Positions 44,060 to 52,858 are shown, counted from the stretch's first letter. The stretch is 64,000 bases of DNA from Bradyrhizobium sp. CCGUVB4N (GCF_024199945.1 NZ_JANADP010000001.1:4960001-5024000); one strand, 5' to 3'. Numbers and translations: made by a program. Notes: generated by a model not told the origin, from the sequence alone.

Positions 44060-44437
44060 TCAGTGCGAAGCCTTGGCCGGCGCATCCGGAAACAGCGAGT
44101 CGATCATGATCTTGAGCTGCTCCATCGCAATCGGCTTGCGCAGGATCGGCCGGCGCCGAAGCAAGGACGGCAGCAATTCAGGCCCATAGCCCGTCGCGAA
44201 CAGGAACGGCTTGCCGCGGCGCTCGATCAAATCGGCGACGGGATCGACGTATACGCCCATCAGGTTGATATCGAGGATCGCGAAGTCGTACTGCGCCGTC
44301 ATCGCAAAGGCGCTCGCATCGCGCACGTTGTCCGCTTCCGCAACGACATGGTGGCCAAGCTCCTCCACCATGTCGGCGATCATCATCCGGATCAACGCCT
44401 CGTCTTCAACCAGGAAAACGGAGAGTCCGTCCGCCAT
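44060..44437 (-). CDS. Single-domain response regulator
   Basis: A 125-residue receiver domain alone. The acidic pair is in VFLVEDEALIRMMI, the phosphoacceptor Asp in DFAILDINLMG, a Thr in LFATGYGPE and the conserved Lys in ILRKPIAMEQL. Such stand-alone receivers relay phosphate or bind partner proteins; in alphaproteobacteria many pair with HWE-type kinases. No kinase gene is nearby. The last codons lie next to imperfect direct repeats of CCCTGGATCAGTGCCT at 44014 and 44039. Confidence 0.88.
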   Translation of the reverse strand: MADGLSVFLVEDEALIRMMIADMVEELGHHVVAEADNVRDASAFAMTAQYDFAILDINLMGVYVDPVADLIERRGKPFLFATGYGPELLPSLLRRRPILRKPIAMEQLKIMIDSLFPDAPAKASH

Positions 44438-44548
44438 ATCAACCCCGCAGCCAATCAAGCGGAGTTAAGCATACCCGATTTGCAAGAAAGATTCACGAAT
44501 TCGTGGCCTCCAAATTCCACGAATACATGCAATCCGATTCAAGCTCGA

Positions 44549-45394
44549 TCAATCCAGGCCGCGCTCGTGGCTGAGGCGAACCATCTCCTGGATGAACACC
44601 TCCTTCTGCTTGTCATCGAGGCTTGAGAACAACGGCTCGGCGGCATCGGCGACATTGCGCTGGTCGGCAGCGCGGTCGATCAGGAATTGCGACTCGTTGC
44701 GCATTTGCTCGATGATGTCGTCCGGCGGATCGCGCTTGGCCCGCGCGATGCGCAGGTTCAGCCGCTCCGCGCCATTGTGCCCGAGATAGTGCATTGCGCT
44801 GGAGAAGCCGAACCAGTGCTTCTCCTGATCGGGCGTGAGATTGAGCTCGGTCTTGATACGCTCGATATAGGAATCGCTGTTGGCGACGATCTGGTCGGCG
44901 GTCAGCTGCGGCGTGCCGGGCTGGGTCAGAACGGTAACGTCCTTGTTGTCCTTATTGTCATTCTCCTTGGTGTCCGAGGGCGCGTTCTTGGCTTCCTTGG
45001 TCGCCTTGGCACCCTTGCCGCCTTTGGCGGTCTTGGCGTCCTTGTCCTTGGCGCCGCCCGGCTGCTTGGAGTCCTTGGCGGCATCCTTGGACGCGTCTTT
45101 GCTCGCGTCCTTGTTCGCGTCCTTGGCAGCCGGCGCCTGGCCACTGTTGTTGTTGACGCCGAGCACGCCGGTGAAGACGCCGACCACGCCGCCGATAGCG
45201 CCGCCGAGAACGCCACCGACGGGACCTGCCGCCTTGTTACCGGCCGCGGCCCCGTCCTGAACGCCCTTGACCAAACCTTGTGCATTCGCAACCGCGGCCG
45301 CGCCGATCAGCACAGTCAGCACGGAGCCGAGCGCGAGCCAATGCCGCAGGCCAAGCCGCACAGGCGGCGCCGGGGGGATGATTTGGGTCTTCAT
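44549..45394 (-). CDS. Secreted LTxxQ-motif protein with Lys/Asp repeat
   Basis: A 281-residue precursor. It has a signal peptide (SVLTVLIGAAAVANA), a glycine-rich stretch (GGVLGGAIGGVVGVFTGV) that could insert in a membrane, then a low-complexity run of AKDANKDASKDASKDAAKDS and GGKGAKATKEAKNA type (residues ~88-150). A C-terminal helical domain carries LNLTPDQEKHWFGFSSAM, the LTxxQ motif of Spy/CpxP-like periplasmic chaperones. A role in envelope stress is plausible. The repeat region probably forms a flexible charged linker. Confidence 0.7.
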   Translation of the reverse strand: MKTQIIPPAPPVRLGLRHWLALGSVLTVLIGAAAVANAQGLVKGVQDGAAAGNKAAGPVGGVLGGAIGGVVGVFTGVLGVNNNSGQAPAAKDANKDASKDASKDAAKDSKQPGGAKDKDAKTAKGGKGAKATKEAKNAPSDTKENDNKDNKDVTVLTQPGTPQLTADQIVANSDSYIERIKTELNLTPDQEKHWFGFSSAMHYLGHNGAERLNLRIARAKRDPPDDIIEQMRNESQFLIDRAADQRNVADAAEPLFSSLDDKQKEVFIQEMVRLSHERGLD

Positions 45395-45856
45395 GTCGAT
45401 CTGCTTGCCTTCTAGGAAACGGCAGGCCTCCTGCCGGTTGCAACTCTACCGTTTTCGCGACGCCGAGGTCTAGGCGCGGACCATCGCTGTCCCCGTTTGA
45501 AGGCCCTGTGGCGCGAAGCGGTGATGCAGGCTCATTCGGAACTGCGGCGTAATTGCGCACGGGATCGTCTCGAGCCGTCGCACGCGGAAGTGTGCGTCGC
45601 AATAAGAGCAGACGCAGCTCATCGCCGACAGAAGCGACGGGCATTCCGTACGCAACGTTAGTTCTAGAGCGCGAGGCTTCCGGCTTTCTCGACAGACGCA
45701 ATCAATCATGATGTGATGGCGCTACCAATCCCGGCGCGATTGACCGCCCGGAAACGACGGCGCGAACAAGAAACGCCAACCAACAAACGCAAAACAAACT
45801 CGGGAAATTCAGAGGAAATGACAGAACGATAAAACACACCAAGGCGAGGAAACGAG
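45395..45856. other. Intergenic between divergent genes
   Basis: It must contain divergent promoters for the LTxxQ gene and the sugar-binding-protein gene. A minus frame at 45470-45709 includes MSCVCSYCDAHFRVRRLE, which resembles a zinc-binding knuckle, but the rest is unconvincing and has no ribosome-binding site. The last 150 bases before the plus-strand gene are AC-rich and hold no hairpin. Confidence 0.4.
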
Positions 45857-47200
45857 ATGTCACGCAATAGACTGACGCGACGTCAATTTGTAGCAGCCAC
45901 TGCAATGTCCTCCGCGGCGCTCATCGCAGCGCCCTACGTCCGAGGCGCTTACGCCGCCGGCAAGCTCTCGATCGGCCTGTGGGACCACTGGGTACCCGGC
46001 GCCAACGCTGCCTCCACCGACTTGATCAACGAATGGGCGGCGAAGGAGAAGGTCGAGGTTTCAATCGACTACATCACCAGCCAAGGCAACAAGCTGCTTT
46101 TGACGATGGCCGCCGAGGCGCAGGCCAAGTCCGGGCACGATATCCTGTCGTCTCAAATCGGCTGGCAGCCGCACGCCTATGACGACTTGCTTGAACCGGT
46201 CAACGACGTCATGGAGCCGATCGTCAAGCAGAACGGCGAGGTGAACGGCACGGTCAAGTATCTCGGCCAGGCCGGCGGCAAATGGCTCGCTGTGCCGGCG
46301 ACCGCCGGCAGTCAGATCAAGGGCCCCTGCTCGCGTATCGACCTGATGAAGAAATACGCCGGCATCGATGTCCAGGAAATGTATCCGGCCGGTTCACCGC
46401 CCAAGGCCGACAACTGGACGATGGAGACGTTCCTCAAGGCGGCCGAAGCCTGCCAGAAGGGCGGCTTCGCCTTCGGCATCGGCCTTGGCACGACCCCGGA
46501 CAACATCGACACCGCGGGCGCGATCTTCCAGTCGTTCGGTGCCGAGCTCGTCAACGCCAAGGGCGACATCACCGTCAAGACCGACCAGGTGCGGCAGGCG
46601 CTGGAATTCTACAAGAAGCTGATCGCGGTGTTGCCGCCGGACGCCCCCTCCTGGGACGACGCCTCGAACAACAAATGGCTGATTGCCGGCAAGGGCGCGC
46701 TGATCATGAACCCGCCGAGCGCGTGGGCGGTCGCCAAGCGCGACGCGCCACAGGTCGCGGAGCAATGCTGGACGCACGGCTTCCCGGCCGGACCGAAGGG
46801 CCGTTTTGCACCTTTCCAGCCGTTCTTCTGGAGCATCTGGAAATTCTCCAAGAACAAGGACGCGGCCAAGAGCCTGCTCAGCCACCTGTCCCAGCCGTCG
46901 TCGATCGAAAAGTTCGTTCAGGTGAGCGGCGGCTACGATCTGCCGGCATACGCAAGCATGACGACGCTGAAGACCTGGGCCGAGGAAGGGCCGCCGAAGG
47001 GCACGCTTTATCACTATCCGAACCCCTACAATCATCAGATATTGTCGATTGCGGCCGCGCCGGCGCCACCAAAGATCGCGGAGCAGATCTACAATCAGGC
47101 GACGCTGACCAAGTTGGCGCTGCGTTATGCCAAAGGCGAGAAGATGGAAGACGCGCTCGCCTGGGCCGAGGGCGAGTGCGAGGGCTTCATGCGGAGCTGA
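45857..47200 (+). CDS. Sugar ABC transporter substrate-binding protein (family 1)
   Basis: A 447-residue solute-binding protein with a twin-arginine signal (RNRLTRRQFVAATAMSSAAL) and cleavage near GAYAA. The mature part has family-1 features: LSIGLWDHWVPGANAAST, LLTMAAEAQAKSGHDIL, and the later KGALIMNPPSAWAVAKRDAP. It binds an unknown sugar or polyol for the MalFGK-type transporter downstream. A UUCG-capped hairpin follows the stop, which probably raises its expression above that of the permeases. Confidence 0.9.
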   Translation: MSRNRLTRRQFVAATAMSSAALIAAPYVRGAYAAGKLSIGLWDHWVPGANAASTDLINEWAAKEKVEVSIDYITSQGNKLLLTMAAEAQAKSGHDILSSQIGWQPHAYDDLLEPVNDVMEPIVKQNGEVNGTVKYLGQAGGKWLAVPATAGSQIKGPCSRIDLMKKYAGIDVQEMYPAGSPPKADNWTMETFLKAAEACQKGGFAFGIGLGTTPDNIDTAGAIFQSFGAELVNAKGDITVKTDQVRQALEFYKKLIAVLPPDAPSWDDASNNKWLIAGKGALIMNPPSAWAVAKRDAPQVAEQCWTHGFPAGPKGRFAPFQPFFWSIWKFSKNKDAAKSLLSHLSQPSSIEKFVQVSGGYDLPAYASMTTLKTWAEEGPPKGTLYHYPNPYNHQILSIAAAPAPPKIAEQIYNQATLTKLALRYAKGEKMEDALAWAEGECEGFMRS

Positions 47201-47219
47201 GCCGGGTGTGTGCCGCGGT

Positions 47220-47243
47220 GGTTCACGCCTTCGGGCGTGAGCC
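47220..47243 (+). promoter_or_regulatory. Intercistronic UUCG-capped hairpin
   Basis: GGTTCACGCC (47220-47229) pairs with GGCGTGAGCC (47234-47243) through a TTCG tetraloop, ten base pairs with one G-T wobble. It sits between the binding-protein stop and the first permease. Without a T-run it more likely stabilises the upstream mRNA or attenuates read-through than terminates fully. Confidence 0.65.
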
Positions 47244-47330
47244 GCCGAGGCCGCCTCGCGAAACCCGCCCGTCGATGCCGCTCGCCGCGCTGGCCTTCGG
47301 CGCCCTACGTCTTACGAAGAGGCTCGTGTC

Positions 47331-48269
47331 ATGGCCGATGTCGTCGTTCAGCAAGGTCGTCTCGCCCGCGCTGCGAGCCCGCGCAAGGGGGCCAGTCTCC
47401 GCAATGTGCTCGGGCGCAAATCGACCGTGGCATTCCTGCTGACGCTGCCGCTGATCCTGCTGATCCTGCTGCTCGTGCTCTACCCCGCATTCTACTCGGT
47501 TTACCTGGCGACGCTGAACAAGGCGATGACGAAGTTCGTCGGCTTCGGCAACTTCACCTTCCTGTTCAAGCGCGAAACGTTCTGGATGGTGGTCAAGCAG
47601 TCCTGCATCTTCGCGGTCACCGCGGTGATCTTCAAGGCGCTGATCGGCTTCATCGTCGCGCATTTCGTCCACAACATACCGGGCAAGAAGCAACGCAAAT
47701 GGCGCGGCATGCTGCTGGTGCCCTGGGTGATCCCGCCGGCGATGAGCACGCTGGCCTGGCTCTGGCTGTTCGATCCCTCCTACAGCGCCTTCAACTACAC
47801 GCTCTCCTTCTTCGGCGTCGGCCCGATCCCCTGGCTCGGTGACACCTTCTGGGCGCGCTTCTCCGTGATCCTCGTCAACGTCTGGTACGGCGCGCCGTTC
47901 TTCCTGATCATGTACCTGGCGGCGCTGAAGTCGGTCCCCGACCAGCTCTACGAGGCGGCGTCGATCGACGGCGCCAATTGGTGGCAGAAGATCTGGCACA
48001 TCACATTGCCGATGATGCGCAACATCATCGCCATCACCACGCTGTTCTCGCTGATCGTGACCTTCGCCAATTTCGACATCGTGCGCATCCTGACCGCGGG
48101 CGGCCCGCTGGATACGACCCATCTGTTCGCCACCTGGGCGTTCCAGGTCGGTATCCAATCGACCGACATTCCGCTCGGCGCCTGCGTCTCGCTGTTCATG
48201 GTGCCGATCCTCGCGATCGCGGCGGTCTTCATCCTGCGCGACGTCAACAAACGCGGAAACGAAGCCTGA
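47331..48269 (+). CDS. Sugar ABC transporter permease (MalF/UgpA-like)
   Basis: A 312-residue permease with six predicted membrane segments. The segment TVAFLLTLPLILLILLLVLY starts the core, and the EAA loop reads LYEAASIDGANWWQKIWHIT. Two-permease heterodimers of this class import sugars and glycerophosphodiesters. The ATG gives a short basic N-terminal tail. Its TGA overlaps the next ATG. Confidence 0.92.
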   Translation: MADVVVQQGRLARAASPRKGASLRNVLGRKSTVAFLLTLPLILLILLLVLYPAFYSVYLATLNKAMTKFVGFGNFTFLFKRETFWMVVKQSCIFAVTAVIFKALIGFIVAHFVHNIPGKKQRKWRGMLLVPWVIPPAMSTLAWLWLFDPSYSAFNYTLSFFGVGPIPWLGDTFWARFSVILVNVWYGAPFFLIMYLAALKSVPDQLYEAASIDGANWWQKIWHITLPMMRNIIAITTLFSLIVTFANFDIVRILTAGGPLDTTHLFATWAFQVGIQSTDIPLGACVSLFMVPILAIAAVFILRDVNKRGNEA

Positions 48270-49180
48270 TGAGCACACTCACGATCGACAAGGCCGGACC
48301 GTCCCGCAAGCTCAAATACGGCAGCATGAGCCGGGACCGGGCCTGGGCACTGCGCTGGTCTTATTTCTTCCTCGTGCTGTTTGCGATCTTCTTCCTGACG
48401 CCGCCGATCTACATGCTGATCACCTCGCTCAAGAGCAGCGCGGAGATCTCGGCGGCGACCAATCCGTGGTGGGTGTTTCATCCGACCCTGTCGAACTATG
48501 TCGAGCTGCTGACCTCGAACCAGTTCCTGCGCTTCTTCTGGAATTCGGCGATCATCTCGATCGTGGTCGTGATCGTAACGATGCTGATCAGCATCCCCGC
48601 CGCGTTCGCGTTGGCGCGGATGAAGTTCTGGGGCTCGGCGACGCTCGCGACCGGCGTCTTCCTCACCTATCTCATTCCCGACAGCCTGCTGTTCATTCCG
48701 CTGTTCAAGATGCTCACCGTGATCCAGGACTTCACCGGCATCACGCTGCTGAACCGCTGGTATGTGCTGATATTCGTCTATCCGACGCTGACCGTGCCGT
48801 TCTGCACCTGGATCATGATCGGCTATTTCGCCTCGATCCCGAAGGAGCTCGACGAGGCCGCGATCATCGATGGCGCCTCGTGGCTGCAGACCCTGCTGCG
48901 GATCTTCATTCCGGTGGCGCTGCCCGGGCTGATCGCCGCGACGATCTTCGCCTTCACGGTGTCCTGGGCCCAGTTCCTCTATCCCCTGGTGTTCACCACG
49001 TCCGTGGACCAGCTCGTGCTGCCGGTCGGCATCACCACGACGCTGATCAAGGGCGACGTCTTCAACTGGGGTCAGATCATGACCGGCGCGCTGCTTGGCG
49101 CAGCGCCACCGCTGATCATCTACGCCTTCCTGATGGACTACTACATTGCCGGCCTGACCGCCGGCGCGACAAAGGGTTGA
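48269..49180 (+). CDS. Sugar ABC transporter permease (MalG/UgpE-like)
   Basis: A 303-residue partner permease. The EAA loop reads LDEAAIIDGASWLQTLLRIF. The N-terminal membrane segment is FFLVLFAIFFLTPPIYMLI, followed by the periplasmic loop with WWVFHPTLSNYVELL. It forms the channel with the preceding permease. Confidence 0.92.
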   Translation: MSTLTIDKAGPSRKLKYGSMSRDRAWALRWSYFFLVLFAIFFLTPPIYMLITSLKSSAEISAATNPWWVFHPTLSNYVELLTSNQFLRFFWNSAIISIVVVIVTMLISIPAAFALARMKFWGSATLATGVFLTYLIPDSLLFIPLFKMLTVIQDFTGITLLNRWYVLIFVYPTLTVPFCTWIMIGYFASIPKELDEAAIIDGASWLQTLLRIFIPVALPGLIAATIFAFTVSWAQFLYPLVFTTSVDQLVLPVGITTTLIKGDVFNWGQIMTGALLGAAPPLIIYAFLMDYYIAGLTAGATKG

Positions 49181-49200
49181 TGTCGAAAGGTTGAGGTTTC

Positions 49201-50301
49201 ATGGCTGACGTTGCATTGCGGAAGGTGGTCAAGCGCTACGACGATGTCGAAGCGGTGCGCGGCATCGACCTCGATATCGCCGACCATGAGTTCATCGTCC
49301 TCGTCGGGCCGTCCGGCTGCGGCAAGTCGACCACGCTGCGCATGATCGCGGGGCTCGAGGACATCAGCGACGGCGACATCATGATCGGAGGCGACGTCGT
49401 CAACGACGTGCCACCGAAGGATCGCGACATCGCCATGGTGTTCCAGAACTACGCGCTCTACCCGCACATGACGGTCGCGGAAAACATGTCGTTTGGGCTG
49501 CGGCTGAAGCACTACCCCAAGGCCGAGATCAAGGCGCGGGTGACGGAGGCCGCACGCCTGCTGGACATCACCGATCTGATCGACCGCAAGCCGAAACAGC
49601 TCTCCGGCGGCCAGCGCCAGCGCGTCGCCATGGGGCGCGCCATCGTGCGTAATCCAAAGGTCTTCCTGTTCGACGAGCCGCTGTCCAATCTCGACGCCAA
49701 GCTGCGGGTGCAGATGCGCATCGAGATCAAGAAGGTGCACCAGAAGGTGCGCACCACCACCGTCTACGTCACCCACGACCAGGTCGAGGCGATGACGCTG
49801 GCCGACCGCGTGGTGGTGATGAACAAGGGGCGAATCGAGCAGATCGGCACGCCGAACGAGCTCTACCACAAGCCGGCGACACGCTTCGTCGCGGGCTTCA
49901 TCGGCTCGCCCGCAATGAATTTCATCCCGTGCCGGCTGGAGGATGCCGGCGGCACGCTGCAGCTCCGCCTGACCGACCGTATCGCCTTTGCGCTGCCGCC
50001 GGCCCGTGCCGCGCGCTACAACGCGCTGCCGCGCACGGACAGGCTGCTGCTCGGCATCCGTCCTGAACACCTCACGGAATCGCACGCGCATCTGGAGCCC
50101 GGCGTCGAGACGTTCGACACCGTGCTCGACGTCACCGAGCCGATGGGGATGGAGACCCTGGTTTATTTCGGGCTCGACGGCACGCCGGTCTGCGGCCGTG
50201 TCAATCCCAATGCCGGCGCCAAGGACGGGGCTCCCATGCGTTTGGCGATGGACCTCAACAACATGCACCTGCTAAACGAGGAGACCGGGGTCGTGCTGTG
50301 A
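49201..50301 (+). CDS. Sugar ABC transporter ATPase (MalK/UgpC-like)
   Basis: A 366-residue ATPase. It has Walker A GPSGCGKSTTLRM, the Q-loop in MVFQNYALYPHM, signature LSGGQRQRVAMGRA, Walker B VFLFDEPLSNLDAKLR and the switch His in YVTHDQVEAM. The C-terminal ~110 residues form the TOBE-type regulatory domain (LLGIRPEHLTES). It energises the permease pair from the cytoplasm. Confidence 0.94.
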   Translation: MADVALRKVVKRYDDVEAVRGIDLDIADHEFIVLVGPSGCGKSTTLRMIAGLEDISDGDIMIGGDVVNDVPPKDRDIAMVFQNYALYPHMTVAENMSFGLRLKHYPKAEIKARVTEAARLLDITDLIDRKPKQLSGGQRQRVAMGRAIVRNPKVFLFDEPLSNLDAKLRVQMRIEIKKVHQKVRTTTVYVTHDQVEAMTLADRVVVMNKGRIEQIGTPNELYHKPATRFVAGFIGSPAMNFIPCRLEDAGGTLQLRLTDRIAFALPPARAARYNALPRTDRLLLGIRPEHLTESHAHLEPGVETFDTVLDVTEPMGMETLVYFGLDGTPVCGRVNPNAGAKDGAPMRLAMDLNNMHLLNEETGVVL

Positions 50302-50334
50302 CGCCGGCCAAGAAACGCAAGCAGGCGGGGAGCG

Positions 50335-51324
50335 ATGGCGACCAACAAGAAGAAGATTTTCGTTACACAAACTTTGTCGCAGGGGGCACGAGCCCTCCTC
50401 ACCCAGCGGGACGATATCGAGCTCGTCGAGTTTCCAAACCTGATCTCCGCGAAGGACTTTGAAGCTCTGCTGAAGAGCCATGCGCCGGTTCACGGCGTGG
50501 CGCTCGGTGCCACCGCCTTCGGCGAGACCGAGCTCGAGGCGTCCAAGGACATGAAGGTGGTGACCCGCATCGGCGTCGGTTACGACGCCGTCGACGTACC
50601 AGCCCTCTCCCGCCGCAAGGTGCCGCTGATGGTCGCGGGCAGCGCCAACTCGCCCTCGGTCGCCGAGCAGGCCCTGTTCATGATGCTGACGCTGGCAAAA
50701 CGCGCGAATGAAATGCACGCCTGCGTCAAGGATGGCCAGTGGGCCAACCGGCTCGGCATGCTGCCGTTCGACCTCTACGGCAAGACCGTGCTGATCATCG
50801 GCTTCGGCCGCATCGGCACCCGCACCGCCAAGCGCTGCCAGGCGATGGAAATGAAAGTGCAGGTCTACGACCCCTATAAGCCCGCCGCCGACATCAAGGC
50901 CGCCGGCTGCGAACCGGTCTCTGACCTCGACGCGGCGCTGCCCAACGCCGACTTCGTCACCATCCACTGCCCGAAGACGCCGGAGACGGTCGGTCTGTTC
51001 GATGCGGCGCGGATCGGCCGGATGAAGCCAAGATCCTATCTCATCAACACCGCGCGCGGCGGCATCGTGAAGGAGGCCGCGCTGTACGATGCGCTGACTT
51101 CAGGAAAGCTCGCCGGCGCCGGCATCGACGTGTTCGAAGTCGAACCGCCGCCGGTCAGCAATGCCCTGTTCGCGCTGCCCAACGTCATCATGGCGCCGCA
51201 CGTGGCGGGCGTGACCGTCGAGGCCGTGAGCCGCATGAGCGAGCAGACCGCGCGCAACATCCTGAGTGTGCTGGACGGCGATCCGATCCGGCAGAACATC
51301 ATCAATCAGGACGTGCTGGGCTGA
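50335..51324 (+). CDS. NAD-dependent 2-hydroxyacid dehydrogenase
   Basis: A 329-residue member of the D-isomer 2-hydroxyacid / phosphoglycerate dehydrogenase family. The NAD site reads VLIIGFGRIGTRTAKRC. The catalytic Arg is in NTARGGIVKEAAL, the Glu in VFEVEPPP, and the His in NVIMAPHVAGVT. It follows the sugar ABC operon by 33 bases and probably acts on a metabolite of the imported compound. Substrate assignment (glycerate, glyoxylate or 3-phosphoglycerate) is not possible from sequence. Confidence 0.88.
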   Translation: MATNKKKIFVTQTLSQGARALLTQRDDIELVEFPNLISAKDFEALLKSHAPVHGVALGATAFGETELEASKDMKVVTRIGVGYDAVDVPALSRRKVPLMVAGSANSPSVAEQALFMMLTLAKRANEMHACVKDGQWANRLGMLPFDLYGKTVLIIGFGRIGTRTAKRCQAMEMKVQVYDPYKPAADIKAAGCEPVSDLDAALPNADFVTIHCPKTPETVGLFDAARIGRMKPRSYLINTARGGIVKEAALYDALTSGKLAGAGIDVFEVEPPPVSNALFALPNVIMAPHVAGVTVEAVSRMSEQTARNILSVLDGDPIRQNIINQDVLG

Positions 51325-51345
51325 GGCAAATGCGAAGGCGGACGA

Positions 51346-51377
51346 CTAAAGCGCGATGAACTATCATCGCGCTTTAG
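51346..51377. terminator. Perfect 14-bp hairpin, probable terminator
   Basis: CTAAAGCGCGATGA (51346-51359) and TCATCGCGCTTTAG (51364-51377) pair perfectly over ACTA. GTTGTTGTTT follows. It lies 22 bases after the dehydrogenase stop and can act in both directions. Confidence 0.6.
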
Positions 51378-51387
51378 GTTGTTGTTT

Positions 51388-51437
51388 GAGCATGATCTTT
51401 TCGGAAAACCGCTACACACTTTTCCGGATCATGCTTC
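51388..51437. repeat. Dispersed palindromic repeat
   Basis: GAGCATGATCTTTTCGGAAA is followed after a short spacer by TTTTCCGGATCATGCTTC, an interrupted inverted repeat. I recall this palindrome as one of the most frequent intergenic elements in Bradyrhizobium and its relatives. It lies beside the hairpin at 51346-51377. Confidence 0.65.
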
Positions 51438-51583
51438 GTCCGCCCGCCTTCGGATGGCCAGAATGCGTCCCATTTTGGTGCAGATCGGGCCCCAACTCAG
51501 CCTTAATCAAGCCCGCGTAATGTATCCGGCCGCGGCGGCAGTGGGACAGACATGCCGGCCGCGTCGAGCTGGAGGATGGACCC

Positions 51584-52087
51584 TTGTCAGAGATCGACCC
51601 GACCGACCAAGCGCTGGCGACCATTGCCAGCATTTTCGAGCACCCCGAGCCCGTTCTCGTCGTCCGCGACACCGAGACGGAAACGGAGGCTGCCGACGAG
51701 TATGCGGTCGCAGACGAGCATGAGGTCGCAGACGAGCATCACGCCTCCGACGATCATCAAGCCTCCGACGAGCATCCGATGGTCGAGGAGCAGCCGCTGG
51801 TGCCCGACCACACCGACGCTGATGGCTACAGCAAGGTCGGTCCCGGGCCGATGGTCGCCATCCGCCTGAAATGGACCGTCCATCGCGGCGACGACGACCA
51901 GTACTACGTGCACGAGACCATCGGCGAGCAGTCCGCCCCCGTGGTCAGCGGCCCCATGACCAGCGAGGCCGCCGTGCATTTCGTCGACGAACACGAGAGC
52001 GAGGCGCATCGGCGCTTCGAGCTGCTGCGCAGCGAGATCGCCGGCCGCAGCTCGCTCGCCGACTACGAGCGCAAGGGCGAAGCGTAA
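51584..52087 (+). CDS. Acidic repeat protein, 167 aa
   Basis: GGAGG eight bases upstream supports a TTG start giving (M)SEIDPTDQALATIASIFEH. Residues ~40-65 hold a tandem repeat of the type ADEHEVADEHHASDDHQASD, rich in Asp, Glu and His. A conserved-looking domain follows: MVAIRLKWTVHRGDDDQYYV and GPMTSEAAVHFVDEHES. The His/Asp repeat could bind metal ions, but that is a guess. The DNA repeats show recent slippage. Confidence 0.6.
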   Translation: MSEIDPTDQALATIASIFEHPEPVLVVRDTETETEAADEYAVADEHEVADEHHASDDHQASDEHPMVEEQPLVPDHTDADGYSKVGPGPMVAIRLKWTVHRGDDDQYYVHETIGEQSAPVVSGPMTSEAAVHFVDEHESEAHRRFELLRSEIAGRSSLADYERKGEA

Positions 52088-52113
52088 AGCAGTTTGCGAG
52101 TCGGATGGCTCTA

Positions 52114-52245
52114 CACCTCTCCCGCAGGGAGAGGTCGGAGCGCATCGCGAGATGCGATCCGGGTGAGGATTACAGTCTCACTGGATGTGGCGGCCCCTCA
52201 CCCGGATTGCTTCGCAATCCGACCTCTCCCCGTCGGGGAGAGGTG
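52114..52245. repeat. Large compound palindromic repeat
   Basis: The left arm has CACCTCTCCC-GCAGGGAGAGG, CGGAGCGCATC and GATCCGGGTGAGG. The right arm has CCTCACCCGG, ATTGCTTCGCAATCCG and GACCTCTCCCC...GGGGAGAGGTG. It contains nested hairpins and an overall inverted symmetry of about 130 bases. Elements of this type are found between genes throughout many Bradyrhizobium genomes. It separates the convergent genes ending at 52087 and 52263. Confidence 0.7.
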
Positions 52246-52262
52246 CACATCGAGCCTGCTGC

Positions 52263-52772
52263 CTACTTCCTTCCCAAAAAGTCCTTCTTCACGAGTTCGA
52301 CGCCCGCGTGCCGCAACAGGTCGTACGCGGTCGTGACGTGAAAGAAGAATTGCGGGACGCTGTTGGTGAGCAGCAGCGTCCGCCCGGTGAAGGGCAGCTC
52401 GGTCCCGTTCTTCAGCCTGAAGAACACCTTCAGATCCGCAGCCGCATCGATCTCGGCACGCGGCAGACTTTCAATGAATTCGATTGAGGTGGCGATCCGC
52501 GCCTGCAGCCCGGCCATGTCGTGCTCCAGCGGCGGCAGCGCGACCGGTTCGCACTGCGCCAGCAAGGCCGGCGCGATGGTGGCATGGCGGCAGGCCTCAC
52601 CGATCTGCTGCGCCAGGTCGTACATGTTCGGCGCCATGCGCATCCCGAGCAGGACCGCCGGATTGAACTTGCGGGTCTCGGCATAGGCAACGCCCTTGTC
52701 GAGCAGCACCGACAGGTTGCGCAGGTAAGGCACGAACAGGCCGACCGAGGCCTCGTACATCGAGATCGTCAC
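52263..52772 (-). CDS. DUF1993 family protein
   Basis: A 169-residue protein opening (GTG) TISMYEASVGLFVPYLRNL, followed by RKFNPAVLLGMRMAPNMYDL and the C-terminal FFFHVTTAYDLLRHAGVELV. This is the DUF1993 layout, related to DinB-like four-helix bundles, often with metal-binding histidines. The GTG start has AGGGAA ten bases upstream; an ATG four codons later is an alternative. No function is established. Confidence 0.82.
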   Translation of the reverse strand: MTISMYEASVGLFVPYLRNLSVLLDKGVAYAETRKFNPAVLLGMRMAPNMYDLAQQIGEACRHATIAPALLAQCEPVALPPLEHDMAGLQARIATSIEFIESLPRAEIDAAADLKVFFRLKNGTELPFTGRTLLLTNSVPQFFFHVTTAYDLLRHAGVELVKKDFLGRK

Positions 52773-52858
52773 TTCAAGATTCCCTTCAATTTCCGTCTCG
52801 CCAGAAACTGGCATCTGGTCTAAATCCACGTTCAAGAGCTGCACAATGACAGCTTGGG

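Noticed and set aside
45470..45709. Minus frame with CSYCDAHF zinc-knuckle-like sequence
   Set aside because: Only a few residues look meaningful; no ribosome-binding site and the rest is not protein-like.
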